Shown one piece after another: positions 1-7,543 of a stretch of DNA of 64,000 nucleotides. The stretch is from positions 1 through 64,000 of the forward strand of contig JBFWZQ010000014.1 in NCBI GenBank assembly GCA_050185195.1. Reading direction: 5' to 3'. The number at the start of each line of letters is the position of its first letter. Within the stretch, counting starts at the first letter, position 1. Source of the DNA: CADEFQ01 sp050185195 (GTDB lineage: Bacteria; Pseudomonadota; Gammaproteobacteria; Steroidobacterales; Steroidobacteraceae). The notes below the pieces were generated by a model. It saw nothing but the letters and a program-made list of their open reading frames with translations. It was not told the DNA's origin and did not search any database. The position numbers were made by a program, and so were the translations under genes.

Positions 1-368
1 GGATCTTCGACTTGTCGAGGGTCATGAACACGCCCGCCTTGATCTGGCGCGCCATGAACGAGGCCGAGGGAACCACCACGTCGTAGCCGGTATTGCCCGA
101 CAGCAGCTTCGTCTCGAGCACCTCGTTCGAGTCGAACACGTCGTAGTTGACCTTGATGCCGGTTTCCTTCTCGAAGGCCGGGATCACGGTCGGGTCGATG
201 TAGTCCGACCAGTTGTAGACGTTGAGGACCTTCTCCTCGTCGGTGTCGAGCGCGGGTGTCGCGGCATCGGTGGCCGCAGGCGCCGCGGATTCAGCGGGCT
301 TCTTGCCGCAGGCCACGACCAGCGCCGCGACGCTCGCGAGGAGCAGGACGCGATATGAGTTCGACATG
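1..368 (-). CDS. potF: PotF/SpuD-like putrescine-binding lipoprotein (3' end outside window)
   Basis: This is the N-terminal 122 codons of a periplasmic solute-binding protein of the PotD/PotF family, which delivers putrescine or spermidine to an ABC importer. The ATG at 366-368 opens a short hydrophobic signal ending in a lipobox (LVVAC, residues 16-20), so a lipid-anchored form is expected. After a low-complexity Ala/Pro linker comes the family's opening strand VLNVYNWSDYI, followed by a GYDVVVPS segment. The rest lies beyond base 1. The next genes upstream on the same strand encode putrescine-degrading enzymes (SpuC, PuuA, PuuD), which supports polyamine as the ligand. Putrescine rather than spermidine is inferred from that context only. 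Confidence 0.85.
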
Positions 369-435
369 TGAGTATCCCCCGTTACCGACTGCGGCATTTA
401 TATAACAGCCCGCGGGCCGTGAACAGGCGTGCCGT

Positions 436-1812
436 TCAGGTCCACCGCTCCCGCGCCACGAGCGCCGCGGTCTGGTCGAGCGCACGCCCGATCCGCGCCA
501 CGAGTTCGTCGATCTCGGCGGGCGTGATCACGAGCGGGGGTGCGACGATCATGGTGTCCTGCACCGCCCGCGAGATCACGCCATTGGCCACGCACAGGTC
601 GCGGCAGGCGCCGCCCACGGCGCCACGATTCGCGAAGAACCGCCGCGCGGGCTTCGCCGGGACCAGCTCGAGCGCACCGAGGAGCCCGAGCGATCGTGTC
701 TCGCCGACCAATGGATGGTCCGCGAGGCTGCGCCATTTCGCCGCGAAATAGCCGGCCAGCTCGTCACGCACCCGCTCGACGACCTTCTCCCGCCGCATGA
801 TGTCGAGGTTGGCGACCGCCACCGCGCAGGCGGCCGGGTGACCCGAATAGGTGAAGCCGTGGTAGAACTCGCCGCCTTGGTCGATCAGCACCTGCGCGAC
901 ACGATCGGCCACCATCAGGCCGCCGATCGGCAGGTAGCCCGACGACATCGCCTTGGCGATCGGCATCAGGTCGGGACGAGTGCCGAAATGTTCGCAGCCG
1001 AACCAGTGGCCGGTGCGCCCGAAGCCGCAGATCACCTCGTCCGACACGAGCAGGATGCCGTAGTGGTCGCAGATGCGCTGGATCTCGGGCCAGTACGTCT
1101 CGGGGGGGATGATGACCCCGCCGGCGCCCTGCACGGGCTCGCCGATGAAGGCCGCCACGCGCCGCGGGCCGACCTCCTCGATCCTGTCGGCCAGCTCGCG
1201 CGCGGCACGCAGGCCGAACTCGGCCGGCGACAGGTCCTCGCCCCGCTCGAACCAGTAGGGCTGGTTCACGTGCACGATCCCCGGGATCGGCAGGCCGCCC
1301 TGCTCGTGCATCGGCTTCATGCCGCCGAGCGAGGCGCCCGCGACCGTACTGCCGTGATAACCGTTCCAGCGCCCCACGATCACGTTGCGCTCAGGCTCGC
1401 CGCGCAACTGCCAGTAGCGGCGCACGAGGCGCACCATCGTGTCGTTCGCTTCGCTGCCGGAGCCGGTGAGGAACACGTGCCGGAACTGCGGCGGCGTCAC
1501 TTCGGTGAGGCGCTGCGCGAGTTCGATCGCGGGCGGATGCGCGCACTGGAAGAAGCTGTTGTAGTACGGCAGCTCGAGCATCTGCCGGTAGGCCGCATCG
1601 GCCAGTTCCTTGCGCCCGTAGCCGAGCGCCACGCACCAGAGGCCGGCCATGCCATCGAGGATCCGGTTGCCCTCGGAATCGGTGAGCCACACGCCCTCGG
1701 CGCCCGTGATCACGCGCGCACCCTTGGCCGCGAGCTGCTTGAAGTCGGTGAAGGGGTGCAGGTAGTGGGCGGCGTCGAGGCGTTGCAGTTCGGTGGTGGA
1801 TCGGCGGGACAT
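436..1812 (-). CDS. spuC: Putrescine:pyruvate aminotransferase (class III)
   Basis: PLP-dependent class III aminotransferase of the SpuC type, which transaminates putrescine (or its gamma-glutamyl derivative) with pyruvate. It has 458 residues, the usual family length. Visible motifs are the substrate-side HPFTDF near the start, GSGSEAND (PLP phosphate contact), SDEVICGFGRTG carrying the PLP-pyridine aspartate (about D258), and IAKAMSSGYLPIGG with the Schiff-base lysine (about K287). An in-frame ATG four codons upstream (1824) abuts a heptamer repeat. The ATG at 1812 has GGAG six bases before it, so it was chosen. Neighbours are the PotF-like binding protein downstream and PuuA upstream, all on the same strand. 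Confidence 0.92.
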   Translation of the reverse strand: MSRRSTTELQRLDAAHYLHPFTDFKQLAAKGARVITGAEGVWLTDSEGNRILDGMAGLWCVALGYGRKELADAAYRQMLELPYYNSFFQCAHPPAIELAQRLTEVTPPQFRHVFLTGSGSEANDTMVRLVRRYWQLRGEPERNVIVGRWNGYHGSTVAGASLGGMKPMHEQGGLPIPGIVHVNQPYWFERGEDLSPAEFGLRAARELADRIEEVGPRRVAAFIGEPVQGAGGVIIPPETYWPEIQRICDHYGILLVSDEVICGFGRTGHWFGCEHFGTRPDLMPIAKAMSSGYLPIGGLMVADRVAQVLIDQGGEFYHGFTYSGHPAACAVAVANLDIMRREKVVERVRDELAGYFAAKWRSLADHPLVGETRSLGLLGALELVPAKPARRFFANRGAVGGACRDLCVANGVISRAVQDTMIVAPPLVITPAEIDELVARIGRALDQTAALVARERWT

Positions 1813-1825
1813 TGGCGACTCCATT

Positions 1826-1941
1826 GGGCGACGGGCGACCGGCTATGGGCGACGAACTACGCGCTACGGGCAACGGGCCAGAGGCGTTTGCGCGCGGCAG
1901 CGCGCTCTGGCCCGTGGCCCGTAGCCCGTTGCCCGCGGCCG
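1826..1941. repeat. Heptanucleotide repeat array with inverted copies (large imperfect hairpin)
   Basis: From 1826 the sequence runs in phased 7-base units close to GGGCNAC: GGGCGAC twice, CGGCTAT, GGGCGAC, GAACTAC, GCGCTAC, GGGCAAC, GGGCCAG (to 1881). After a 25-base spacer the complement appears in the same 7-base phase (CTGGCCC, GTGGCCC, GTAGCCC, GTTGCCC, 1907-1934). The inner arms 1864-1883 and 1905-1924 pair at 19 of 20 positions. The array fills most of the spuC-puuA gap. Similar gggcnac strings are known as scattered intergenic repeats in xanthomonad-type genomes, but no family name is claimed here. It may act as a transcript-processing or attenuation hairpin. Confidence 0.8.
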
Positions 1942-1963
1942 GCTGCCCCAGCCCGCAGCCTTC

Positions 1964-3304
1964 TCAGACGTTCAGGAGAAGATGCTCCCTCTCCCACGAA
2001 CTGATGACCTGCAGGAACACCTCGTACTCCGCCTGCTTCACGATCGCGAAGGCGGTCGTGAACGGCTCGCCGAGCGCGCGGATCAATGGCTCGCACTCGC
2101 GCAGCTTGCGGATGCCCTCATCGAGCGTGCGCGGCAGTGCGAACGGCAGGTCGTGCGCGCTGCCCGGGATCGGCTCGGAAGGCTGCAGGCCCTCGACCAT
2201 GCCGAGGTAGCCGCAGGCGAGCGAGGTGGCGATCGCGATGTACGGATTCGCGTCGGCGCCGGAAAGGCGATTCTCGACGCGGCGCGCCTCGACATTCGAC
2301 ATCGGCACGCGCAGGCCCGCGGTGCGGTTGTCGTAGCCCCACTGCACGTTGATCGGCGCCGTCTGGAAGCGCGTGATGCGCCGGTAGGAATTGACGTTCG
2401 GCGCGAGCAGCGCCATCGCGAACGGCAGGTATTTCTGCAGGCCCGCGATGTGCGAGAAGAACAGCGCGCTCGGCGTGCCGTCCTCGTTCGAGAAGATGTT
2501 CCGGCGCGTCTTGCGATCGACGACGCTCTGGTGGATGTGCATCGCGCTGCCCGGTTCCTTGGCGTGCGGCTTTGCCATGAACGTCGCGTACATCTTGTGG
2601 CGCAGCGCCGCCTCGCGCGCGGTGCGCTTGAAGAGGAAGGCCTGGTCCGCGAGGTCGAGGGCGTTGCCGTGCAGCAGGTTGATCTCCATCTGCGCCGGGC
2701 CGTCCTCGTGGATCAGCGTGTCGATCTCGATGTCCTGGTCCTCACAGAATTGGTACATGTCGTCGAACATCGGGTCGAACTCGTTGACGGCCGCGATGCT
2801 GTAGGACTGCCGGCCCGGCTCGGAACGCCCCGAGCGCCCGACGGGCGGCTTCAGCTGGTAGTCGGCGTCGGCGTTCGGCTCGACGAGGTAGAACTCGAGT
2901 TCGGGCGCGACCACGGGATCCCAGCCCCGCTGCGCATAGAGTTCGAGCACCTGGCGCAGCACGTGGCGCGGGGCCATCGTCACGCGGCGTCCGTCCGCAT
3001 AGAAGCAGTCGTGGATCACCTGCGCGGTCGGTTCGGCCGCCCACGGCACGCGGCGCACGGTCTTCGGGTCCGCGCGCAGCACGATGTCGATCTCGGCCGG
3101 GCTCATGGCCCCTTCGGGCTCGTCCGGGTAATCGCCGGTCACGGTCTGCAGGAAAATGCTTTCCGGCAGGCGCATGCCCTCGTCTTCGGCGAACTTCGCC
3201 GCGGGCATGACCTTGCCGCGCGCGATGCCCGCCATGTCCGGAATGATGGCCTCGACCTCGGATATGCCGTGGTCGCGGAAGAACTGCTGGATGTCACTCG
3301 CCAT
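1964..3304 (-). CDS. puuA: Gamma-glutamylputrescine synthetase (glutamine-synthetase fold)
   Basis: Glutamine-synthetase-fold ligase of 446 residues that would join glutamate to putrescine, the first step of the Puu pathway. The N-terminal beta-grasp region carries VEAIIPDMAGIARGKVM. Catalytic-core motifs follow in order: PELEFYLVE, HEDGPAQMEIN, GSAMHIHQSV (ATP/metal His) and PNVNSYRRI, then NRLSGADANPYIAIA near the end. The length and the AGIARGK loop match gamma-glutamyl-amine synthetases rather than GlnA. It lies three bases after puuD and upstream of spuC on the same strand, so puuD-puuA-spuC-potF is probably one unit. Substrate preference among polyamines cannot be read from sequence. 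Confidence 0.88.
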   Translation of the reverse strand: MASDIQQFFRDHGISEVEAIIPDMAGIARGKVMPAAKFAEDEGMRLPESIFLQTVTGDYPDEPEGAMSPAEIDIVLRADPKTVRRVPWAAEPTAQVIHDCFYADGRRVTMAPRHVLRQVLELYAQRGWDPVVAPELEFYLVEPNADADYQLKPPVGRSGRSEPGRQSYSIAAVNEFDPMFDDMYQFCEDQDIEIDTLIHEDGPAQMEINLLHGNALDLADQAFLFKRTAREAALRHKMYATFMAKPHAKEPGSAMHIHQSVVDRKTRRNIFSNEDGTPSALFFSHIAGLQKYLPFAMALLAPNVNSYRRITRFQTAPINVQWGYDNRTAGLRVPMSNVEARRVENRLSGADANPYIAIATSLACGYLGMVEGLQPSEPIPGSAHDLPFALPRTLDEGIRKLRECEPLIRALGEPFTTAFAIVKQAEYEVFLQVISSWEREHLLLNV

Positions 3305-3307
3305 AAA

Positions 3308-4063
3308 TCACCTGACCTGGGCGCGCTCGGCACTCGCGGCGCCAAATGCCGCGAACAGAGCGCGCGAAAAGGAATTGCCCATCACCTGCCACTCGGGGTG
3401 CCACTGCACCGCGAGTGCGAAATGCGGCGCGTCCGCCACCCGGAAGGCCTCGACCAGCCCGTCCGGCGCGCGCGCCTCGACCGCAAGCCCCGGCGCGAGC
3501 GCGCGCACGCCCTGCGCGTGCAGTGAATTGACCTTTGCGCGCCCCGCGCCCGCAATCGCGCGCAGCACGCCGCCGTCCACCAGTTCGACCTCGTGCGCCG
3601 GCGCATATTGCAGCTCGAGCGGCTGCGCCTTGTCCTCGCGGTGGTCGAGCTTGCCCGGCTGCTCCTGCACCTTCTGCCACAGCGAACCGCCGAAGGCGAC
3701 GTTCATCTCCTGGAAGCCGCGGCAAATGCCGAACACCGGCACGCCGGCCTCGACCGCGCGCGGAATGAGCGGCAGCGTGGTCGCGTCGCGCTCGGCGTCG
3801 TGGAGGGTGCCCGGTTCACTCGCCTCGCCTTCGTAGTGGCGCGGCTCGACGTTCGAAGGCGAACCCGTGAAGAGGATCCCGTCGACCTGCCCGAGCAGCT
3901 GATCGAGGTCGAGGCGGTTACCGAGCGCCGGAATCAGCAGCGGCAGCCCACCGGCGGCCTCCATCACGGCGAGGATGTATTTCTCGCCCACGGCATGGAA
4001 CGGATGAGCGCCGAGCATGCGGCGATCCGCCGGAATGCCGATCACTGGACGCCTCATGGCCAT
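3308..4063 (-). CDS. puuD: Gamma-glutamyl-GABA hydrolase (class I glutamine amidotransferase fold)
   Basis: Peptidase-C26-type hydrolase that releases GABA from gamma-glutamyl-GABA, the last step of the Puu pathway. With the ATG at 4063 the protein is 251 residues, close to E. coli PuuD (about 254). The nucleophile elbow FGICRGFQEMN puts the cysteine at residue 114. The partner His and Glu are in AVQWHPEWQ (H222, E224). Family-opening motif RPVIGIPADRRM follows the start. The reading frame stays open 42 codons further upstream but that stretch has no homology and lacks a convincing ribosome site. A second ATG two codons downstream (4057) is possible. Only three bases separate its stop from puuA. 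Confidence 0.9.
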   Translation of the reverse strand: MAMRRPVIGIPADRRMLGAHPFHAVGEKYILAVMEAAGGLPLLIPALGNRLDLDQLLGQVDGILFTGSPSNVEPRHYEGEASEPGTLHDAERDATTLPLIPRAVEAGVPVFGICRGFQEMNVAFGGSLWQKVQEQPGKLDHREDKAQPLELQYAPAHEVELVDGGVLRAIAGAGRAKVNSLHAQGVRALAPGLAVEARAPDGLVEAFRVADAPHFALAVQWHPEWQVMGNSFSRALFAAFGAASAERAQVR

Positions 4064-4285
4064 CGGGGTACCCGGTCGCGCGTTTAGGATATTTATCACC
4101 CGGCCCGTCCGGACCGGCTGCAGCAGCATTAGACCACAGCTCGCGGCGGAGCGGATGGTGCGCCGCATCAATGACCCCTGCGGCCTCACGACAGCCCCCT
4201 GCCATTTGCTGCGGCCCGCCGGGCCCGAATAAGCTTGCGGGTCGGCCGCCCGTACCGGGTGTCCGAAATCCTAAACGAGGCCTCC
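4064..4285. promoter_or_regulatory. Divergent promoter region between puuD and the second puuA-like gene
   Basis: This 222-base gap separates genes transcribed away from each other. Read on the minus strand, the AT-rich stretch around 4080-4098 reads TGATAAATATCCTAAACG, which resembles an extended -10 (TGnTAAATA) about 20 bases before the puuD start. A GC-rich imperfect palindrome lies at 4100-4117 (14 of 18 positions symmetric), a position where a regulator could bind, although such GC symmetry could arise by chance here. No clear -35 was found for the plus-strand gene. The plus-strand gene has GAGG upstream of its ATG. Confidence 0.4.
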
Positions 4286-5656
4286 ATGCCGAGCGAAGCG
4301 CACGCCGAACTGCAGCGGTTTCTCGACGCGCACCCGGAGACGCGTTTTTTCGACGTTTTCCTCAACGATCTCAACACGGTCGAGCGGGGCAAGCGCCTCG
4401 ATCTCGACGGTGCCCGCGCCGCCTACCGCAGCGGCATGTTGCTGCCGGGCTCGATGTTCGCGCTCGACGTGCTCGGCGGCACCGTGCAGGCCACCGGGCT
4501 CGGGTTCGATGACGGCGATGCGGACCGGCCGTGCCGTCCGATCCCCGGAACGCTGGTACCGGTTCCCTGGCAGCAGGATGCCCTCGCCCAGTTGCAGGTG
4601 ACGATGCACGAGCCGGACGGACGACCGTTCTACGGCGACCCGCGCCACGTGCTCACGTCGATGCTCCAGCGCGTGACCGCGCTCGGCCTCACGCCCGTCG
4701 TGGCGATCGAATACGAGTTCTACTTCGTCGACCTCGAGCGCGGCGCGGACGGCCTGCCGCAGCCACCGCGCGGGCCGCTCACGGGGCGGCGCGAGTTTCG
4801 CACGCAGATCAATGCCATGACCGACCTGAACGAGTACTCCCCAGTGCTCGCGCAGATCGCGCGCGATTGCCACACGCAGGGCGTGCCCGCGACCGGGGCA
4901 CTGCCCGAGTACGGGCCGGGGCAATACGAGGTGAACCTGCAGCACCTGCCCGATGCCCTCGCCGCCTGCGACCAGGCGCTGCGCTTCAAGCGCATCGTCA
5001 AGAGCGTCGCGCGCGCCCACGGCATGGACGCGACGTTCCTCGCCAAGCCCTACCGCGACATGGCCGGCAGCGGGCTGCACATCCACCTGAGCCTGCTCGA
5101 CGGCGAGGGGCGCAACATCTTCGCCTGCGACGATCCCGCCGCCCACGCACCGCTGCGCCACGCGGTCGCCGGCCTCCTCGACTCGATGGCGGACGGCATG
5201 GCGATCTGCGCACCCGGCCCGAACTCCTTCCGGCGCTTTCGCAGCGAATCCTATGTGCCACTGACGCCGAACTGGTCGATCAACAACCGCGGCGCCGCCG
5301 TGCGCATCCCGGTGAGCGACGCCGCCAATCGCCGCATCGAATACCGCCAGGCCGGCGCCGACGCCAATCCGTACCTCGTGCTCGCCTGGATGCTCGCCGG
5401 ACTGCACCACGGCCTCACGCGGCGCGCCGATCCACCGCCCCCGGTGATGGGCAATACCTACGCGCAAACGGCGGGCGAGCCGCTGCCGACGCAGTGGGCC
5501 ACGGCGATCGAGCAGTTCGTGGACAGCCCCTTCGCGAGCGAATACCTCGGCGAGCGCTTCGCGCGCCTGTATGCCACGGTCAAGCGCGCCGAACTGGAGG
5601 CCTTCAGCTCCTACGTGACGCCGCTCGAGTGCGCGTGGTACCTGGGGCCGCTGTGA
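4286..5656 (+). CDS. Second glutamine-synthetase-fold gamma-glutamyl-amine ligase (PuuA paralogue)
   Basis: A 456-residue glutamine-synthetase-family protein, divergent from the puuA at 1964-3304. Core motifs are VVAIEYEFYFVD, GALPEYGPGQYEVN, GSGLHIHLSLLD and PNSFRRFRSESYVPL, followed by RQAGADANPYLVLAWM. The ORF is open from 4235, but homology and a GAGG site favour the ATG at 4286. Its stop overlaps the GTG of the PuuB-like oxidase, so the pair is co-translated. That coupling suggests it makes the gamma-glutamylated amine that PuuB oxidises. It may handle another mono- or diamine than the first PuuA. Exact substrate is unknown, and the general ligase assignment is firm. Confidence 0.85.
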   Translation: MPSEAHAELQRFLDAHPETRFFDVFLNDLNTVERGKRLDLDGARAAYRSGMLLPGSMFALDVLGGTVQATGLGFDDGDADRPCRPIPGTLVPVPWQQDALAQLQVTMHEPDGRPFYGDPRHVLTSMLQRVTALGLTPVVAIEYEFYFVDLERGADGLPQPPRGPLTGRREFRTQINAMTDLNEYSPVLAQIARDCHTQGVPATGALPEYGPGQYEVNLQHLPDALAACDQALRFKRIVKSVARAHGMDATFLAKPYRDMAGSGLHIHLSLLDGEGRNIFACDDPAAHAPLRHAVAGLLDSMADGMAICAPGPNSFRRFRSESYVPLTPNWSINNRGAAVRIPVSDAANRRIEYRQAGADANPYLVLAWMLAGLHHGLTRRADPPPPVMGNTYAQTAGEPLPTQWATAIEQFVDSPFASEYLGERFARLYATVKRAELEAFSSYVTPLECAWYLGPL

Positions 5657-6933
5657 GCGAGGACTACGTCGCCAGCTACTACGCCGCCACGCGCCACGCA
5701 GCGCCGGCGCACCCGCCGCTCAAGGGCGACGTGGAGTGCGACGTCTGCGTCATCGGCGCGGGGATCGCGGGCTGCTCGGCCGCACTGCATCTCGCCGGGC
5801 GTGGCTACCGGGTCGTGCTGCTCGAAGCCGCGCGCGTCGGCTGGGGCGCGTCGGGCCGCAGCGGGGCACAGGCGCTCTTCGGCCTCGCCGCGGGCGAAGA
5901 GAAGACCGAAGCGCTGATCGGGGAAAGCGACGCGCGTCGCGCCTGGGACATCACCGTCGAGGGCCTCGGGCTCATGCGCGAACTCATCGCGCGCCATGCG
6001 ATCGACTGCGACTACGTGCCCGGCCAGATGCACGTGGCGGTCAAGCCGCGGCAGGTCACGGAACTGCGCCGCTGGACCGAACGCATCAATGACCGCTACG
6101 GCTACACGAGCCTGCGCTTCGTGCCGCAGGAAGAAGTGCGCGCGCTGATCGCGAGCAAGCGCTATCTCGCCGGCACCTTCGATTCGCAGAGCGGCCACCT
6201 GCATCCGCTCAACTACACGCTCGGCCTCGCGGCGGCCGCAAGGGCGGCAGGCGCGCGCATCTTCGAGGGCAGCCGCGCGCTCGCGTACGAAGCCGGCGCC
6301 GGCCCCGTGATGGTGCGAACGGCGCAGGGGAGCGTGCGCTGCCAGCACCTGGCGCTCTGCGGCAATGCCTGGCTCGGCAGCACCGCCCCGAGGATCGCGA
6401 AACGCATCATGCCGGTTGGCACCTATATCGTCGCGACCGAGCCGCTGGGCGAGGCGCGCGCGCGCGAACTCATCGCCAACGATGCGGCCGTCACCGACAT
6501 CAACTGGGTGCTCGACTACTTCCGCCGCTCGCGCGACCACCGGCTGCTCTTCGGCGGGCGCGTCAGTTACTCGGGGCTAGACCCGTTCAACACCGCGAAC
6601 GCGACGCGTGATCGAATGTTGCACGTCTTCCCGCAGCTGCGCGGCGCGCGCATCGAGCACAGCTGGGGCGGTTATGTCGACATCACGATGAACCGCGCGC
6701 CGGACTTCGGGCGCCTCGCGCCGAACGTGTACTACCTGCAGGGGTTCTCCGGGCACGGCATGGTGCTCACCGGCATCGCGGGGAAATTGCTCGCGGAAGC
6801 GATCGCCGGCACGGCGGAGCGCTTCGATGTGTTCAGCCGCATCCCGCATCGCGAGTTCCCCGGCGGCGCGCTGCTGCGCCGGCCCGCGCTCGTGCTCGCG
6901 ATGGCGTGGTACCGTTTGAAGGACTTGTTGTAG
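5653..6933 (+). CDS. puuB: Gamma-glutamylputrescine oxidoreductase, FAD-dependent (DAO family)
   Basis: FAD-dependent amine oxidase of the DadA/PuuB family, which oxidises gamma-glutamylputrescine to the aldehyde. The GTG start (5653) overlaps the preceding stop as GTGA and gives 426 residues, the same length as E. coli PuuB. The N-terminal SYYAATRH segment is typical of PuuB. The Rossmann dinucleotide motif VIGAGIAGCSAALHLAGRGY lies at about residues 35-55, and WGASGRSGAQ follows. The C-terminal FAD-contact segment is YYLQGFSGHGMVLTG. It has no signal peptide, so it is cytoplasmic. Its product is the substrate of PuuC (11112-12605), encoded 5 kb away. Confidence 0.9.
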   Translation: MSEDYVASYYAATRHAAPAHPPLKGDVECDVCVIGAGIAGCSAALHLAGRGYRVVLLEAARVGWGASGRSGAQALFGLAAGEEKTEALIGESDARRAWDITVEGLGLMRELIARHAIDCDYVPGQMHVAVKPRQVTELRRWTERINDRYGYTSLRFVPQEEVRALIASKRYLAGTFDSQSGHLHPLNYTLGLAAAARAAGARIFEGSRALAYEAGAGPVMVRTAQGSVRCQHLALCGNAWLGSTAPRIAKRIMPVGTYIVATEPLGEARARELIANDAAVTDINWVLDYFRRSRDHRLLFGGRVSYSGLDPFNTANATRDRMLHVFPQLRGARIEHSWGGYVDITMNRAPDFGRLAPNVYYLQGFSGHGMVLTGIAGKLLAEAIAGTAERFDVFSRIPHREFPGGALLRRPALVLAMAWYRLKDLL

Positions 6934-6936
6934 GGC

Positions 6937-7494
6937 CTAGAGGAAACGCCACGCCACCGTGAGCCACAAGGCATCGGCGTCGTCGAATTCGTCGGGGTCC
7001 AGCCGCTCGTACTCGAGGCGCAGGTTGATGTGGCGCCCGAGCATCGCGCCGACCCCCGCACCGAAGGTGATCGAGTCCTGGCTGCTCTTCACCTCGATCC
7101 GGTCGCTCCCCGAGATGAGCTCGAACTCGGTCGTGTTGATGAAATATCCGACGCGCGCGAGCAGCTCGAAGCGGCCCAGCGGCCAGGACGCGACGATCCA
7201 GGGCGTGACGCCCCGCTGGCCGACGGACAGGCGCTCGCCGGCCGCGTCGGCCGAAAAATCCCCATAGTCGGAATAGGTGGCCTCGACCGCGACATAGGGC
7301 GAGAAGCGATACCCGGCCAGCACCCGCCACGCCGTGTCGTCGGCGTCGATCGCGAAGACATTGACGCCGGTATCGAGATCGACGCTCGCCTGCGAGCGGC
7401 CTGCCCCGAGCCCCACGTAGGGCCCGAAATTCTCGTAGGCGAAGCACGTGCCGGAGACCGTGAGTGCTGCAAGCAGCATGGCCGTACGTTTCAT
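6937..7494 (-). CDS. Outer-membrane beta-barrel protein, OmpA/OmpX-like (function unknown)
   Basis: An exported protein of 185 residues. Starting at 7494, MKRTAMLLAALTVSGTCFA is a clear Sec signal peptide. The mature part has alternating-pattern strands beginning YVGLGAGRSQASVD and ending in LWLTVAWRFL, a C-terminal aromatic that fits BAM recognition. About eight strands are suggested, as in the OmpA-like transmembrane barrel family (PF13505). An upstream extension of the frame to 7593 was discarded because it would bury the signal peptide. It converges with puuB, three bases from its stop. Role unknown: a small adhesin or barrel porin is possible. Confidence 0.75.
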   Translation of the reverse strand: MKRTAMLLAALTVSGTCFAYENFGPYVGLGAGRSQASVDLDTGVNVFAIDADDTAWRVLAGYRFSPYVAVEATYSDYGDFSADAAGERLSVGQRGVTPWIVASWPLGRFELLARVGYFINTTEFELISGSDRIEVKSSQDSITFGAGVGAMLGRHINLRLEYERLDPDEFDDADALWLTVAWRFL

Positions 7495-7543
7495 GCAACC
7501 CCCTGCACATCGTTGCGATGACGATCCCGGGCGAGTATACGCC

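Noticed and set aside
1826..1941. Heptamer array taken as CRISPR
   Set aside because: Units are 7 bases with no unique spacers of CRISPR size, and no cas genes are near.
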